From contig NZ_SLZG01000016.1 in the NCBI RefSeq assembly GCF_004341625.1, positions 1-64,000 on the forward strand: a stretch of DNA of 64,000 nucleotides, read 5' to 3'. The position numbers and the translations under genes were made by a program. Every line of letters starts with the position of its first letter. Position 1 is the first letter of the stretch. The notes below the pieces were generated by a model. It had not been told where the DNA came from, made no database searches, and saw only the letters and a list, made by a program, of their open reading frames with translations. The DNA comes from Rhizobium sp. BK376 (lineage in GTDB: Bacteria; Pseudomonadota; Alphaproteobacteria; Rhizobiales; Rhizobiaceae). Positions 17,453-26,701 of the stretch are shown here, piece by piece.

Positions 17453-18055
17453 ATGGAACAACAGAAGACGCTCGATATCCGGACGGATCGCAACAGGCTA
17501 TCGCAACTGAACGATCGCGCATCCCTGATGCTGTCGGTGGGTTCAGTCGAAACGCCTCTTGGCGTCCTGATCCTTGCCACCGATAGCAATGGCGATCTTT
17601 GCGCTGCCGACTTTACCGATCACGAGCAGCGGCTGCTTCGTCTCCTTGAACGGCGGTTTAGCAGGTCGGGTTACACTCTCTCGCCCGGCCCCGCTCCCGC
17701 GGGCATCGAGAAGGCATTGGCTGCCTATTTCATGGGAGACCTCGACCAGCTACGGACCATACGGCTGCGCACCGGCGGCACGCCCTTCCAGCAGTCGATC
17801 TGGGCGGCTCTGCGGGATATCCGCGCCGGGACAAGCATGAGCTATTCAGGCCTGGCCGCTCAGTTGGGCAAACCGAATGCTGCGCGCGCCGTCGGTCATG
17901 CCAACGGCAGCAACCCCTTCAACATCATTATCCCGTGCCATCGGCTGATCGGAGCGAATGGAAATCTCACCGGGTATGCCGGCGGAATTGCGCGGAAGCG
18001 ATGGCTGCGGGACCACGAAGCCAGATACGCCAACACTCCCTTCGAACTGACGTAA
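17453..18055 (+). CDS. ogt: Methylated-DNA-protein-cysteine S-methyltransferase
   Basis: 200 residues. Repairs O6-alkylguanine by transferring the alkyl group to its own cysteine. The C-terminal domain has TPFQQSIWAALRDIRAGTSMSYSGLA, the helix-turn-helix region with arginine finger (NAARAVGHANGSNP) and the active site IIIPCHRLIG with C162. The N-terminal domain is shortened like Ogt rather than Ada. ATG 17453 lies 134 bases after the GH2 stop; an open frame continues upstream through the GH2 gene but is only overlap. A weak AAAGG lies about 12 bases upstream. Confidence 0.9.
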   Translation: MEQQKTLDIRTDRNRLSQLNDRASLMLSVGSVETPLGVLILATDSNGDLCAADFTDHEQRLLRLLERRFSRSGYTLSPGPAPAGIEKALAAYFMGDLDQLRTIRLRTGGTPFQQSIWAALRDIRAGTSMSYSGLAAQLGKPNAARAVGHANGSNPFNIIIPCHRLIGANGNLTGYAGGIARKRWLRDHEARYANTPFELT

Positions 18056-18065
18056 ACCGTACGGA

Positions 18066-19805
18066 TCACTTCGCTTCCAGGGATTGGCTCCGTTGCTGTC
18101 GCGACGCGTTCCTCTCCCTGCGCTGCTCGGCCATGGTGCTGACGGCGGCGCGCAGTTGCGGATGGCGGGACATGAACATATTGAAATCGCGGCGCTCCAG
18201 AACAAGGAACTGGCAGAAATCCACGGCGACAACATCCGCTGTTCGCCGCGCACCGCTGAGCAGGGCCATCTCGCCGAAGAACGAGCCTGCGCCAAGCTCG
18301 ATTTCGTCGTCCTCCAGCTGAACCTGCACCGCACCGGACGAGATGAAATACATGCCGTCGCCGCGATCGCCGACCCTGATCACCCGGTCGCCGGGATCTG
18401 CGGATTTGGGGCGAAAGAGCAGCAGAAGCTCCTCCTGAGAATGCTCGTCGACGCCGGCAAACATCGGGAAAGTCTCGACTAAGTGCTCCATCTCCAGCTG
18501 GTGCCGCCGGTCGCGCTCGTCACGCTGCGCCCTTATTCTCTCCAACTCCCTGCTTAGGATATCGCGCTTCCTCTTCCCGTAACCGCTTGGCACGAACGGA
18601 AGCAGCGCCGGCATGACCGGCAGCAGTTTCTCGGCCGCCATGAAGACCAACGGGTTGAGTGTGATCGACAGGATCGCCGCCGCCAGGATCAGGTCCTGCC
18701 CCTCCTGTGGCAACAGGCCCAGCGAAGAACCGAGTCCGGCCAGGATGAAGGAAAATTCCCCTATTTGCGCCAGGCCGGCGCCGACGATCAGGCCCATTCC
18801 CATCGGATAGCGCAGCAGCAGCACCAGAATGAACGCGCTGATAGACTTGCCCAGGATGATGAGCGCAAGCGCCCCGACCACGGCCAACGGCTCGCGCACG
18901 AGGATCGACGGGTCGAAAAGCATGCCGACGGACACAAAAAAGAGCACGGAAAAGGCATTCTGCAACGGCAGGGAATCGGCAGCCGCCCTATGGCTGAGGT
19001 TCGATTCACTCATGACGACGCCGGCAAAGAACGCACCGAGCGCAAAGGACACCCCGAAAATCTCGGCTGCGCCAAAGGCGATACCGAGCGCGATCGCCAG
19101 AACCGAGAGCGTGAACAACTCGCGTGAGCCGGTCCGCGCGACACGCGTCAAAATCCAGGGAACGACTTTTGGCCCCAGAAAGATTGCGAGGACCGCAAAG
19201 GCCGCGACCTTGAGCAAGGTGATCGCGATCGTGATCGCAACCGCGGCATTGCCTCCGGCTTCCGCTTCGGCGTGACCGCCCAAAACACCCGCGAATGCCG
19301 GCAGTAGGACCAAGGCCAGCACCATCGCCAGGTCTTCGACGATCAGCCAGCCGACGGCGACGCGGCCGCTCGAGGCGTTGATCAGATTGCGTTCCTCGAG
19401 CGCCTTGAGAAGAACGACCGTACTGGCGACAGCAAGACTGAGGCCAAAGACCAGTCCCGCGCCGATACTCCAGCCCCATAGTTCAGTGAGGCCGATGCCA
19501 AGCAGCGTAGCAACGGCGATTTGGAGGATCGCGCCGGGGATCGCCACGCCACCAACCGCCAGCAGATCTGCCGCCGAGAAATGGAGGCCGACACCAAACA
19601 TGAGGAGAATGACGCCGATCTCGGCCAGCTGGCTAGCCAGGGCGCTGTCAGCAACAAACCCCGGCGTGGAGCTGCCGATCATCACGCCGGCCACGAGATA
19701 TCCCACGAGAGGCGGCAAGCGCAGACGATCCGCAAGATAACCAAAGATGGCAGCAAAAACGAAGCCGCCGGCAACAATCGCCAAAAGCGCTACATTATGC
19801 TCCAC
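18066..19805 (-). CDS. CPA2 cation/proton antiporter with C-terminal cyclic nucleotide-binding domain
   Basis: 579 residues. The first 390 form a 12-13 helix Kef/YbaL-type monovalent cation:proton antiporter (start LLAIVAGGFVFAAIFGYLADRL, conserved GVGLHFSAADLLAVG and the FALGAFFAGVVMSES region). After a charged coiled segment (about 415-445, rich in Arg and Glu) comes a cNMP-binding domain (about 450-560) with GDGMYFISSGAVQVQL and the phosphate-binding-cassette-like stretch GSFFGEMALLSGARRTADVVA. The usual TrkA-N domain is absent and replaced by this module, which implies control by cAMP or a similar nucleotide. A class III cyclase is encoded at 51.4 kb, but a link is only speculation. Confidence 0.87.
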   Translation of the reverse strand: MEHNVALLAIVAGGFVFAAIFGYLADRLRLPPLVGYLVAGVMIGSSTPGFVADSALASQLAEIGVILLMFGVGLHFSAADLLAVGGVAIPGAILQIAVATLLGIGLTELWGWSIGAGLVFGLSLAVASTVVLLKALEERNLINASSGRVAVGWLIVEDLAMVLALVLLPAFAGVLGGHAEAEAGGNAAVAITIAITLLKVAAFAVLAIFLGPKVVPWILTRVARTGSRELFTLSVLAIALGIAFGAAEIFGVSFALGAFFAGVVMSESNLSHRAAADSLPLQNAFSVLFFVSVGMLFDPSILVREPLAVVGALALIILGKSISAFILVLLLRYPMGMGLIVGAGLAQIGEFSFILAGLGSSLGLLPQEGQDLILAAAILSITLNPLVFMAAEKLLPVMPALLPFVPSGYGKRKRDILSRELERIRAQRDERDRRHQLEMEHLVETFPMFAGVDEHSQEELLLLFRPKSADPGDRVIRVGDRGDGMYFISSGAVQVQLEDDEIELGAGSFFGEMALLSGARRTADVVAVDFCQFLVLERRDFNMFMSRHPQLRAAVSTMAEQRRERNASRQQRSQSLEAK

Positions 19806-19912
19806 GCCTGCGTCCCCTTTTCCACAGTTCCACCCCGGTCCTTATGTGGTCGGGCAAGCTACCCTGCCCGGCCTCAAACGTCCATTGGCTATGCGGGAGG
19901 CGGCGTGACATG

Positions 19913-20077
19913 TCAAAAAAAATCGGACAGCCAGCGGCTGCCCGATCCTCCTGAAGCGATGCAGTCCCATTGATCGAGCTCGATCTGCAGCTTGACGTCT
20001 GTGGAGCGCGCTTCGACAACGGCACGCATCTTCGTCTGCTTTTCAACCTGCTACCACCCTTGGGACGAGGGATATTC
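19913..20077 (-). ncRNA. Putative short transcript with own promoter and terminator; may encode a 38-residue peptide
   Basis: On the minus strand, TATAAC (20087-20092) could be a -10 box, with a TTGCGG about 15 bases further upstream. About 160 bases later there is a strong terminator: ATCGGGCAGCC / GGCTGTCCGAT (11 bp with one G-U pair) followed by T8 (19918-19947). In between, ATG 20029 opens a frame of 38 codons (MRAVVEARSTDVKLQIELDQ..., ending ...SRWLSDFF) whose stop falls in the T-run at 19913-19915. So either a small RNA, or a tiny gene whose 3' end is the terminator itself. The promoter spacing is not ideal. Confidence 0.4.
19918..19947 (-). terminator. Strong rho-independent terminator, minus strand
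   Basis: The inverted repeat ATCGGACAGCC...GGCTGCCCGAT on the plus strand (about 19922-19946) is flanked by eight A residues at 19915-19922, which is a T8 tract when read on the minus strand. No annotated minus-strand gene of normal size ends here, which is why a short transcript is proposed. Confidence 0.7.
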
Positions 20078-20255
20078 CGTTGCCGTTATATAACTCCGGC
20101 TGGGGCCGCAAAATGCTGTCTGACCTATTCCCTGCGGAAAATCGCGAGATTCCGACCCCAACGCCAATCGAAAGGCGGACGCGTCAGACAAGTTATCTCT
20201 CCCAGACGATAAGGCTCACGTCAGACGGGCCAATGGAAGGCGGGAGGAGAGATAC

Positions 20256-20960
20256 ATGCCGCTTCATCCGACATGGGAAGATCTTTCGTTGCGGTTGCTT
20301 CTGACCGTTATCGCGGGCGCATTTGTTGGCCTTAACAGGGAGGTCGACGGACACCCGGCCGGCTTGCGCACGACAATCCTCGTCAGTGTTGCGGCCTGCA
20401 TCACGATGATACAGGCAAATCTCCTGCTTTCCACCGAGGGCAAGAGCCCTGTCTCCTTCACTTCTATGGATGTGCTGCGCTTCCCGCTGGGCGTTCTGAC
20501 CGGTGTCGGCTTCATCGGAGGCGGTGCCATTCTCCGGCGCGGAAATCTGGTGACGGGCATCACGATAGCGGCCACGCTTTGGGTCACGACTGCCATCGGC
20601 CTTTGCTTGGGGGGCGGGCAATGAGGCATCGGCATCGCCGCAACAGCCATTACCCTTATGACGCTATGGCTTCTCAAATGGCTTGAAATCCACGTTCCTC
20701 GTCAGCAGCGCGCTTCCCTGTCACTTGTCGTTGGCAGCGAGGAGGCGATACCGGATCTTTCCGACCCGCTTGAAAGCGCCCAATGGAAAACACGATTTGT
20801 CAGCCGAAAACGGCAGGCGGAAACCGGAAGAGATATCGTCTCCTATGAGGTCCGCTGGCGAGATGGAGACTGGCATACGCCGCCTCGTGCCTTGCAGGGA
20901 CAGGTCGCAACGCGTTATCCGATCGAGGCGTTCGACGTCACCGCGGAGCCGGGGCATTGA
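20256..20960 (+). pseudogene. MgtC/SapB-family membrane protein gene split by an in-frame TGA
   Basis: The 122 codons from ATG 20256 (good Shine-Dalgarno GGAGGAGAG) encode a clear MgtC-type N-terminus: LLTVIAGAFVGLNREVDGHPAGLRT, GVGFIGGGAILRRGN and ITIAATLWVTTAIGLCLGGGQ. A TGA follows at 20622-20624. The same frame then continues GIGIAATAITLMTLWLLKWLE and a soluble C-terminal domain to 20960. In relatives a tryptophan is plausible at the stop position (TGG to TGA), giving a normal protein of about 234 residues. The break removes the last helix and the cytoplasmic domain. It could be a true null allele, a sequencing error, or read-through. Confidence 0.75.
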
Positions 20961-21098
20961 GAACGCGATTCACCACTCGTTTATAAATTTCCAATATTTA
21001 ATTTAGGAAAGCCTTGCGCAAGAATATCGAAGTATAACGCCATTGACAGGCAGGGAGCCTGTTACATTTAACCCTGGCGATAAACATGAGATATGTAG

Positions 21099-21212
21099 AT
21101 GGCCTATGATTGGACCGGTCAGCGAACACGCCGGATAAGACTGATTCGTGCCACGGCGGTGGTGATACTATTGATGCTGCTACTAGGCGTACCCGCACTT
21201 CTTCTGCGCTAG
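21099..21212 (+). CDS. 37-residue single-pass membrane peptide
   Basis: MAYDWTGQRTRRIRLIRA is followed by a hydrophobic helix (TAVVILLMLLLGVPALLL) and a final Arg. The Arg-rich segment before the helix predicts an N-in, C-out membrane peptide. Similar tiny proteins with an N-terminal YDW and Arg-rich segment occur in rhizobia, from memory. ATG 21099 has only a weak GAG upstream. It stands alone in a 320-base gap between the broken mgtC gene and an MFS gene. Confidence 0.5.
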   Translation: MAYDWTGQRTRRIRLIRATAVVILLMLLLGVPALLLR

Positions 21213-21284
21213 CATCGTCTGCAGATATAATTCCTCATCGAAAACAGTCAGGTCCGGCAAGCCGGGTCTGTGATCTCCAGAAAC

Positions 21285-22748
21285 CTATGCAGCTTTCCTT
21301 GCACCCGGTTTGGGCTTGCGGGAGACATTGTCGCCTGCCTTCGGGTCGAGCGACAGGCAGTCGACAATGCCAAGAAGGGCGATCAAGCCCAGCATGACAA
21401 ATGTCAGTCGATATTCGATACCGGTCACACCGGCGAGACCTATCTGACCGGCGACGACCTGCCCTATCCGGATACCGATGGCTCCGACGGCAATGCCCAT
21501 GCCCATGGTGAGCTGAAAGGCTGTGCTGAAAAGCGTATTGGCACCTGTCATCTGCTGAGGAGGAATATCGGCAAAAGCGATGGTGTTCAGCGCTGTGAAA
21601 TGCATCGAACGGCACATGCCGCCGATGAAGAGAATGGGCAATATGAACCAGAGCGGCGTATCAGGCGAAAACAATGCGCAGGCCGCGATCAGAACTGCAT
21701 TGATGAGGCCATTCACTATCAGCACGGGCTTGAAGCCAAACCGCCTCAGGATTGGCGTCGTCCCCGGCTTCATCGCGAGATTGCCGGCAAAGACCGCAAG
21801 GGTCAGCAATCCGGCGTGAAAGGCCGTCAGGCCAAAGCCGACCTGCAGCATAATGGGAAGCAGGAAAGGAACTGCGCCGATCGCAATGCGGAAGAGCGAG
21901 CCGCCGGCGATGGTGACCGCGAATGTCTTCTTCTTCAGGCCGACAAGCTCCACGAGCGGATGCTCGGTGCGCATGAAATGAACGGTTGCTACGGCGAGCA
22001 GGACGGCTCCGACAATGAGATAGCCTCCAGCCTCAACCCACACAGGATCCGGCCTGCCGATCAATTCCAGACCATACATAAAGCCAGCGAGGCCCAGCCC
22101 GCTGACAACAAAGCCGGTCCAGTCGAAAGGCCGGCGATCTGTGCGCATGATATTCGGAATGAGGATCATCGCGAAGACGAACGCCAATATCCCAAGCGGA
22201 AGGTTGAGGAAAAAAATCCACCGCCATGTGGCATGGTCGGTGATGAAGCCGCCAAGCGGAGGCCCCAGGATCGGCGCAACCAGCGCCGGCCATGTGATCG
22301 TGGCGATGGCCGAGATGAGCTGATCCTTCGGAGTATTGTTGAGGACGACGAGGCGCCCGACCGGTACCATCATTGCCCCGCCGACGCCCTGGAGGATACG
22401 CATGGCGACGAACATGCCCACGCCATTCGCGAAGCCGCAGAGAACGGAGGCCACCGTGAACACGATAACCGCTGTAGCGAAGACCGAACGCGCACCGAAC
22501 CGGTCGCTGATCCAGCCGCTTATCGGAATGAAGATCGCAAGCGTCAGCAAATAGGCGCTCATGCCGATATTGAGATCCACGGGCCTGACGCCGAAGGAGA
22601 CGGCCATCTGCGGCAAGGCAGTGGCAATGACAGTCCCATCCAGGTTTTCCATGAAGAAGGCGCCGGCGACCAATAATGCGATCAGCAACGACCGGGACGT
22701 AGTAGCCGGTGCGGCATTTGCCGGTCGGCGTGCGGGCATGTCAGTCAT
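21285..22748 (-). CDS. MFS transporter, DHA2 (14-helix) drug:H+ antiporter family
   Basis: 487 residues with about 14 membrane helices. Motif A-like GWISDRFGARSVFATAV follows helix 2. The family signature FMENLDGTVIATALPQMA lies in helix 1, and motif C-like GPPLGGFI in helix 5. The C-terminal tail is short and basic (PKPGARKAA). It would export drugs or metabolites across the inner membrane; no membrane-fusion partner gene is adjacent. It is divergent from the FadR-type regulator, with 440 bases between. Confidence 0.85.
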   Translation of the reverse strand: MTDMPARRPANAAPATTSRSLLIALLVAGAFFMENLDGTVIATALPQMAVSFGVRPVDLNIGMSAYLLTLAIFIPISGWISDRFGARSVFATAVIVFTVASVLCGFANGVGMFVAMRILQGVGGAMMVPVGRLVVLNNTPKDQLISAIATITWPALVAPILGPPLGGFITDHATWRWIFFLNLPLGILAFVFAMILIPNIMRTDRRPFDWTGFVVSGLGLAGFMYGLELIGRPDPVWVEAGGYLIVGAVLLAVATVHFMRTEHPLVELVGLKKKTFAVTIAGGSLFRIAIGAVPFLLPIMLQVGFGLTAFHAGLLTLAVFAGNLAMKPGTTPILRRFGFKPVLIVNGLINAVLIAACALFSPDTPLWFILPILFIGGMCRSMHFTALNTIAFADIPPQQMTGANTLFSTAFQLTMGMGIAVGAIGIRIGQVVAGQIGLAGVTGIEYRLTFVMLGLIALLGIVDCLSLDPKAGDNVSRKPKPGARKAA

Positions 22749-23188
22749 CAGCGATTATTCCGAATCCGAACGTGGGGTTTCAAGCGGTCTAAGCGCTCCG
22801 GGAGCTGTCGAGAGGTATCTTGGCGGGATCACATCAAGATCAAAGCGCGGCAGCCGTCCTGCCATTCCCACAGGGAACAGACGACAAGGCGCCGCAACGC
22901 CAACAAACAATGAGTCAGGCCTCGGCGCAAGGGCACAAAGTAGCCTCTTGGGATGAAATTTCCCGTTGAGGGACGCCGATGGCGACAAACCACTGACGGA
23001 TGTGCTGGATTCATCTGAGGTGTTAAAGTCGAATTTGATAATATAATGCCGAATAGTCGAATCGACGCGAACAAACTATGACAGATGGGCTCATCCGCCG
23101 GATGGGCGTGAGGGAAAGTGGAGCAAAGCGATCAGGAGCCGTAGTTTCGCCCGCGACGATTTTCGATCGACAACGAAGGGGACGAGCC
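22749..23188. promoter_or_regulatory. Divergent promoter region, MFS gene and FadR-type gene
   Basis: A 440-base gap with no convincing gene. A -10-like TATAAT is at 23042-23047. AGTCGAAT occurs on both sides of it, at 23027-23034 and within AGTCGAATCGAC at 23055-23066; the second copy contains the palindrome GTCGAATCGAC. This is a candidate binding site for the adjacent FadR-type regulator. The remainder shows nothing recognisable. Confidence 0.4.
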
Positions 23189-23986
23189 ATGAAATACGGC
23201 CTTGATGCGATGCCGGCACAGACCGCAGGCTTCGAAACACGATCGATCATCACCCAGTCGCCATTCGATGGTTACGTGCGAAAATACGGCACTATCCCGC
23301 GCAGGGGCATTTTCGGCTTTTTCGTACATGAACTCGGCCGGCGGATTGTCGGGGGTGAATATCCGGTCGGCTCCAATCTGCCGAACGAACCGGAGCTGGT
23401 CGAGCAATTCGCCATCAGCCGCACGGTCGTTCGCGAGGCGATGAAATGCCTTGCCGGCAAGGGATTGGTGGAGATCAAAACGCGCGTTGGCACCCGCGTG
23501 CGGGAGCGATCCTACTGGCATCATCTGGATACCGATGTCATGGTCTGGTATTACGAGACAGGCCCGTCTGTCGAAATCATGAGATCAATCAAGGACCTCC
23601 GCAGGGTTCTTGAACCGGAAGCGACGGCGCGAGCCGCAGCGCGGGGCACGAAGGAAGACCTTGCCGCGATCGCCGCCGCCTATGACGACATGGTCGCGTC
23701 CATCGGCGATGTGCAGGCCAATGCCGACGCGGACCTTCGCTTCCACACGGCGATCTTCGCGGCGACGAAGAACATGGTCTATGCGCAGCTCATCGATCTC
23801 ATCGCGGTCGCAATCTATGCCAATCGCACGATGTCGGCCTATGACGAAGTCGCAGAAAGGCAGAAGCGTGCACTCCCCTATCACAAGGCAATCCTTGACG
23901 CGATCCTGGCGCGAGATGCCGATGCGGCCGTGAAGGCATCACACGGTCAGCTGGATGCGTGGCGGATCGCAAACGTGGATTTCTAG
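23189..23986 (+). CDS. FadR/GntR-family transcriptional regulator (FCD domain)
   Basis: 265 residues. The winged helix (about 35-100) includes FVHELGRRIVGGEYPVGSNLPNEPELVEQFAISRTVVREAMKCLAGKGLVEIKTRVGTRV. The C-terminal FCD domain shows the usual metal and ligand region (DLRRVLEPEATARAAARG, DLRFHTAIFAATKN, HKAILDAILARDADAA). Regulators of this subgroup often answer to sugar acids or similar small acids. ATG 23189 has AAGGGGA upstream; an upstream extension to 23078 is not family-like. It is flanked by two DHA2 exporters and converges on the second with a 30-base gap. Confidence 0.83.
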   Translation: MKYGLDAMPAQTAGFETRSIITQSPFDGYVRKYGTIPRRGIFGFFVHELGRRIVGGEYPVGSNLPNEPELVEQFAISRTVVREAMKCLAGKGLVEIKTRVGTRVRERSYWHHLDTDVMVWYYETGPSVEIMRSIKDLRRVLEPEATARAAARGTKEDLAAIAAAYDDMVASIGDVQANADADLRFHTAIFAATKNMVYAQLIDLIAVAIYANRTMSAYDEVAERQKRALPYHKAILDAILARDADAAVKASHGQLDAWRIANVDF

Positions 23987-23993
23987 GCGAGAA

Positions 23994-24011
23994 GGCCGCG
24001 CATCTGCGGCC
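23994..24011. terminator. GC hairpin between convergent genes
   Basis: GGCCGC (23994-23999) and GCGGCC (24006-24011) flank the loop GCATCT in the 30-base gap between the FadR-type gene and the MFS gene. There is no T-run. Confidence 0.4.
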
Positions 24012-24016
24012 GGGCC

Positions 24017-25510
24017 TTAATGGGACATCGCCTCCTGCGCATCGACCTTGGGTCCACGGCGACCGGCGTCGCGAGAAACAGGGATCAGCCATGTGGTAAC
24101 GAATGTCAGCACCGCAACGACAACGACGCCCCAGAAGGTCCAGTGCAGGGAATGATCGAAGATCGATTGGATCGCAGGATCGCTTGACAGATCGGAGAGG
24201 CCGGTCGGCTGGTTGAGAAGATCATGTAGCTTGGTCGCCAGATCACCGCTGTCGAAATGGGCGATGCCGACATTGAGAATGGCGCCCAGAGCAGTCGCGC
24301 CGAGCGTATTGCCAAGACTACGCGAGAAGATGATCGAGGCCGTGGCACTGCCGCGCATCGACCACTCCACACTTTCCTGAACCAGAACGATGCTGGTCAG
24401 GCTAATGAGACCCATGCCGAAGCCCATCAGGAACGACCCTACACCGGCAAGCACCGGGCTACTCTCTGGCGTCAGGAACAACAGGAAGATGGAGCCAGCA
24501 GGGAAAATCACGCTGCCGACCCGCAGCGTCCGCCGTATGCCGAAGTTGCGAAACAGCCGGCTGGACATCATCACGGCGAGTGGCCATCCGACGATCAGCA
24601 TCGTCAGCGTAAAGCCGGCGACCAGCGGTGAGCGGCCAAGGACGCCCTGTACATAAATGGGCAAGATTGTCGTCAAGCCGATCAACGCCATACCAGCAAG
24701 CAATGTCGCTGCATTGCTCGTCGCTATCAGGCGCTGGCTCCACAGGGCAATGGAGATGATCGGCTCCGGCGCCCGACGCTCCTGCATCAGGAAGAGGACG
24801 CCGCTTGCTACGAACAGCAATCCGAGACCGCCGAGTATGGTCGCGCCGGAATCGGTCTCCGTCAGGATGACCAGCAGCGAAACGATCGAGATCGAGAAGA
24901 GGATGGTGCCGAGATAGTCGATCTTCGCCTCGCGTGGCGTGATCGATTCATGCAGGAAGAGCACGAAGCCGAGAATGGTCAGAAGGCCGATCGGAAGATT
25001 GATCCAGAATATCCAGGCCCAAGAGATGTTATCGACGATGATGCCGCCCGCCAGCGGACCGATCACCGCCGATATGGCCCAGACGCTGGCAAGCGCGCCC
25101 TGCACCTTTGCGCGCTCTTCGAGCCGGTAGAGATCACCGACGACAGTCATCGTAACCGGCTGGATCGCACCGGCCCCAAGCCCCTGCAACAAACGAAAGG
25201 CAATCAGCGACGCCATCGACCAGGCAAAGCCTGCGAGCGCTGAGCCGACGAGGAAGATCAGGATGCCGCCGATCAGGATCGGCTTGCGACCAAAGATATC
25301 CGACAGCTTTCCGTAGATCACCGTCGTCGTGGATTGCGCCAGCAGGAACGCCGAAAATACCCAGCTGTAGTAGGTGAAGCCGCCGAGCTGGCCGACAATA
25401 CGCGGCATGGCCGTCGCGACAATGGTTGCTTCGATCGCAACCATGAACGTCGCCAGCATGATCGAGGCAATGACGAGCGGACGCCTTGAGCGATCGGCCG
25501 AGCCAGTCAT
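24017..25510 (-). CDS. MFS transporter, DHA2 family (EmrB/QacA type)
   Basis: 497 residues with 14 predicted helices. The helix 1 signature is FMVAIEATIVATAMPRIVGQ; motif A is GKLSDIFGRKPILIGG; the antiporter motif C is WAISAVIGPLAGGIIVDN. The end carries a soluble tail (SRDAGRRGPKVDAQEAMSH). It is a proton-driven exporter of uncertain substrate. ATG 25510 has AGGAATAA upstream. Sequence divergence from the MFS at 21.3-22.7 kb argues against recent tandem duplication. Confidence 0.87.
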   Translation of the reverse strand: MTGSADRSRRPLVIASIMLATFMVAIEATIVATAMPRIVGQLGGFTYYSWVFSAFLLAQSTTTVIYGKLSDIFGRKPILIGGILIFLVGSALAGFAWSMASLIAFRLLQGLGAGAIQPVTMTVVGDLYRLEERAKVQGALASVWAISAVIGPLAGGIIVDNISWAWIFWINLPIGLLTILGFVLFLHESITPREAKIDYLGTILFSISIVSLLVILTETDSGATILGGLGLLFVASGVLFLMQERRAPEPIISIALWSQRLIATSNAATLLAGMALIGLTTILPIYVQGVLGRSPLVAGFTLTMLIVGWPLAVMMSSRLFRNFGIRRTLRVGSVIFPAGSIFLLFLTPESSPVLAGVGSFLMGFGMGLISLTSIVLVQESVEWSMRGSATASIIFSRSLGNTLGATALGAILNVGIAHFDSGDLATKLHDLLNQPTGLSDLSSDPAIQSIFDHSLHWTFWGVVVVAVLTFVTTWLIPVSRDAGRRGPKVDAQEAMSH

Positions 25511-26062
25511 GATTATTCCTTTCCGCGCAATTTCCTGCCTGATCGTAAACGCATGGGCTGATACAGCAGCCGTCCGGCGGGCGACAAATTTTTGAAGTCA
25601 TAATGGAGGGCTAAGTGATCGCAAGGCCGGCGGCTCCGACGATCGTTAGGATATGAATGCATCCTTGCACAGCTGGATGTCAACCATCTGACCCTCGTCG
25701 TGAAGTTGCGCAAAAGCCGCAACGCCGCAACCTTTGCTTCGACATGTAGGAGACGACTCCATTCCAGACCCGATGTCTGTTATCGCTGCAGTTGAAGAGC
25801 ATTGGCGCATCGAGGTAGACTTTGCCTAAGTAATAACCGGTCTCAACCCAGTTTCACCCGTACTGCCGGATAGCGACAAGCTGTCGGCGTATGTTTATGT
25901 TCATCGGGTGGTGGCAAGAGACCGGTTTGGCATTGTTAAAATGTGCCATGTGCAGCTCCGCTGTCTCAGCTCTTCAGCCGCCCAAAACATCGCCATACCG
26001 CGCCCGCAAGGGTTTTCTCATGCACCATCTTGGTGGACTTCCGAACGGAAGACCAACGCGAT
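25511..26062. other. 552-base gap without a recognisable gene
   Basis: Short frames occur on both strands but none has a good ribosome-binding site and family-like sequence together. The region must hold the promoter of the minus-strand MFS gene and of the plus-strand DUF1062 gene. I saw no strong dyad or repeat. Confidence 0.4.
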
Positions 26063-26695
26063 ATGTGCGATACACTTTCGGTCCGGTGGACCATCATCCC
26101 CCAAATAGCTCCCCAGCCTTGGACTGCATGTAGCGGATGCGGAGGCCTCAGGGCTTTCCAATCCAGCGGCAAGATTCGGCTGAACGCCAACGGTCGCAAG
26201 CTCGATGCGTGGCTTATCTATAAGTGCTTGACCTGCGAGAAGACATGGAACCGGCCAATCTTTGAGCGACAGAATGTCCGTGACATCGATCCTCTCGTCT
26301 TTGCAGCGCTACAGTCCAACGATCCACAATGGATCCGGACTGAGAGTTTCAACCTCGAAGCATTGAGGAGCAGGTCGAAGCGTGTCGATGAGTTTTCCGA
26401 GTTTGATATCGAAAAGGAGAGGCTATCCGAAACCGGCGATTGGACGAAACTCAAAATCGAGCTGAAGGCCCCATTTCCGATCAGCACGCGTCTTGATCGT
26501 CTGCTGGCTTCGGAGCTGAAACTTTCGCGTAAACAGCTCCAAACGCTTCATGACAGAGGAACTCTTAGGTCAAATTCCGACCGCGCCGACATTTTGCGGC
26601 GGCGCATTAAAACTGGAACGCAGATAACGATCGACCTCTCTGCCGAAACCAACCGAGAGCAATCTTGGAAGCCTTTAGCGACGGGTAGTCCATAG
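26063..26695 (+). CDS. DUF1062 family protein
   Basis: 210 residues. The N-terminal part has a CxxC...CxxC module (CSGCGG and CLTCEKTWN) and the DUF1062 segment SGKIRLNANGRKLDAWLIYKC, then TWNRPIFER. The C-terminal part resembles a small RNA-binding-like fold (LDRLLASELKLSRKQLQTLHDRG). Function is unknown. ATG 26063 (MCDTLSVRWTI) is used because the family starts close to the first CxxC; a frame open to 25943 adds 40 non-family residues. Confidence 0.82.
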   Translation: MCDTLSVRWTIIPQIAPQPWTACSGCGGLRAFQSSGKIRLNANGRKLDAWLIYKCLTCEKTWNRPIFERQNVRDIDPLVFAALQSNDPQWIRTESFNLEALRSRSKRVDEFSEFDIEKERLSETGDWTKLKIELKAPFPISTRLDRLLASELKLSRKQLQTLHDRGTLRSNSDRADILRRRIKTGTQITIDLSAETNREQSWKPLATGSP

Positions 26696-26701
26696 TAGCT
26701 T

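Noticed and set aside
19795..20046. Minus-strand 83-codon frame
   Set aside because: Overlaps the terminator and antiporter start in a frame with Arg/Ser-rich, non-protein-like composition; the 38-codon frame is more plausible.
21270..22676. Plus-strand frame of 468 codons opposite the MFS gene
   Set aside because: Antisense of a 14-helix transporter gene; composition is charged and repetitive, with no domain.
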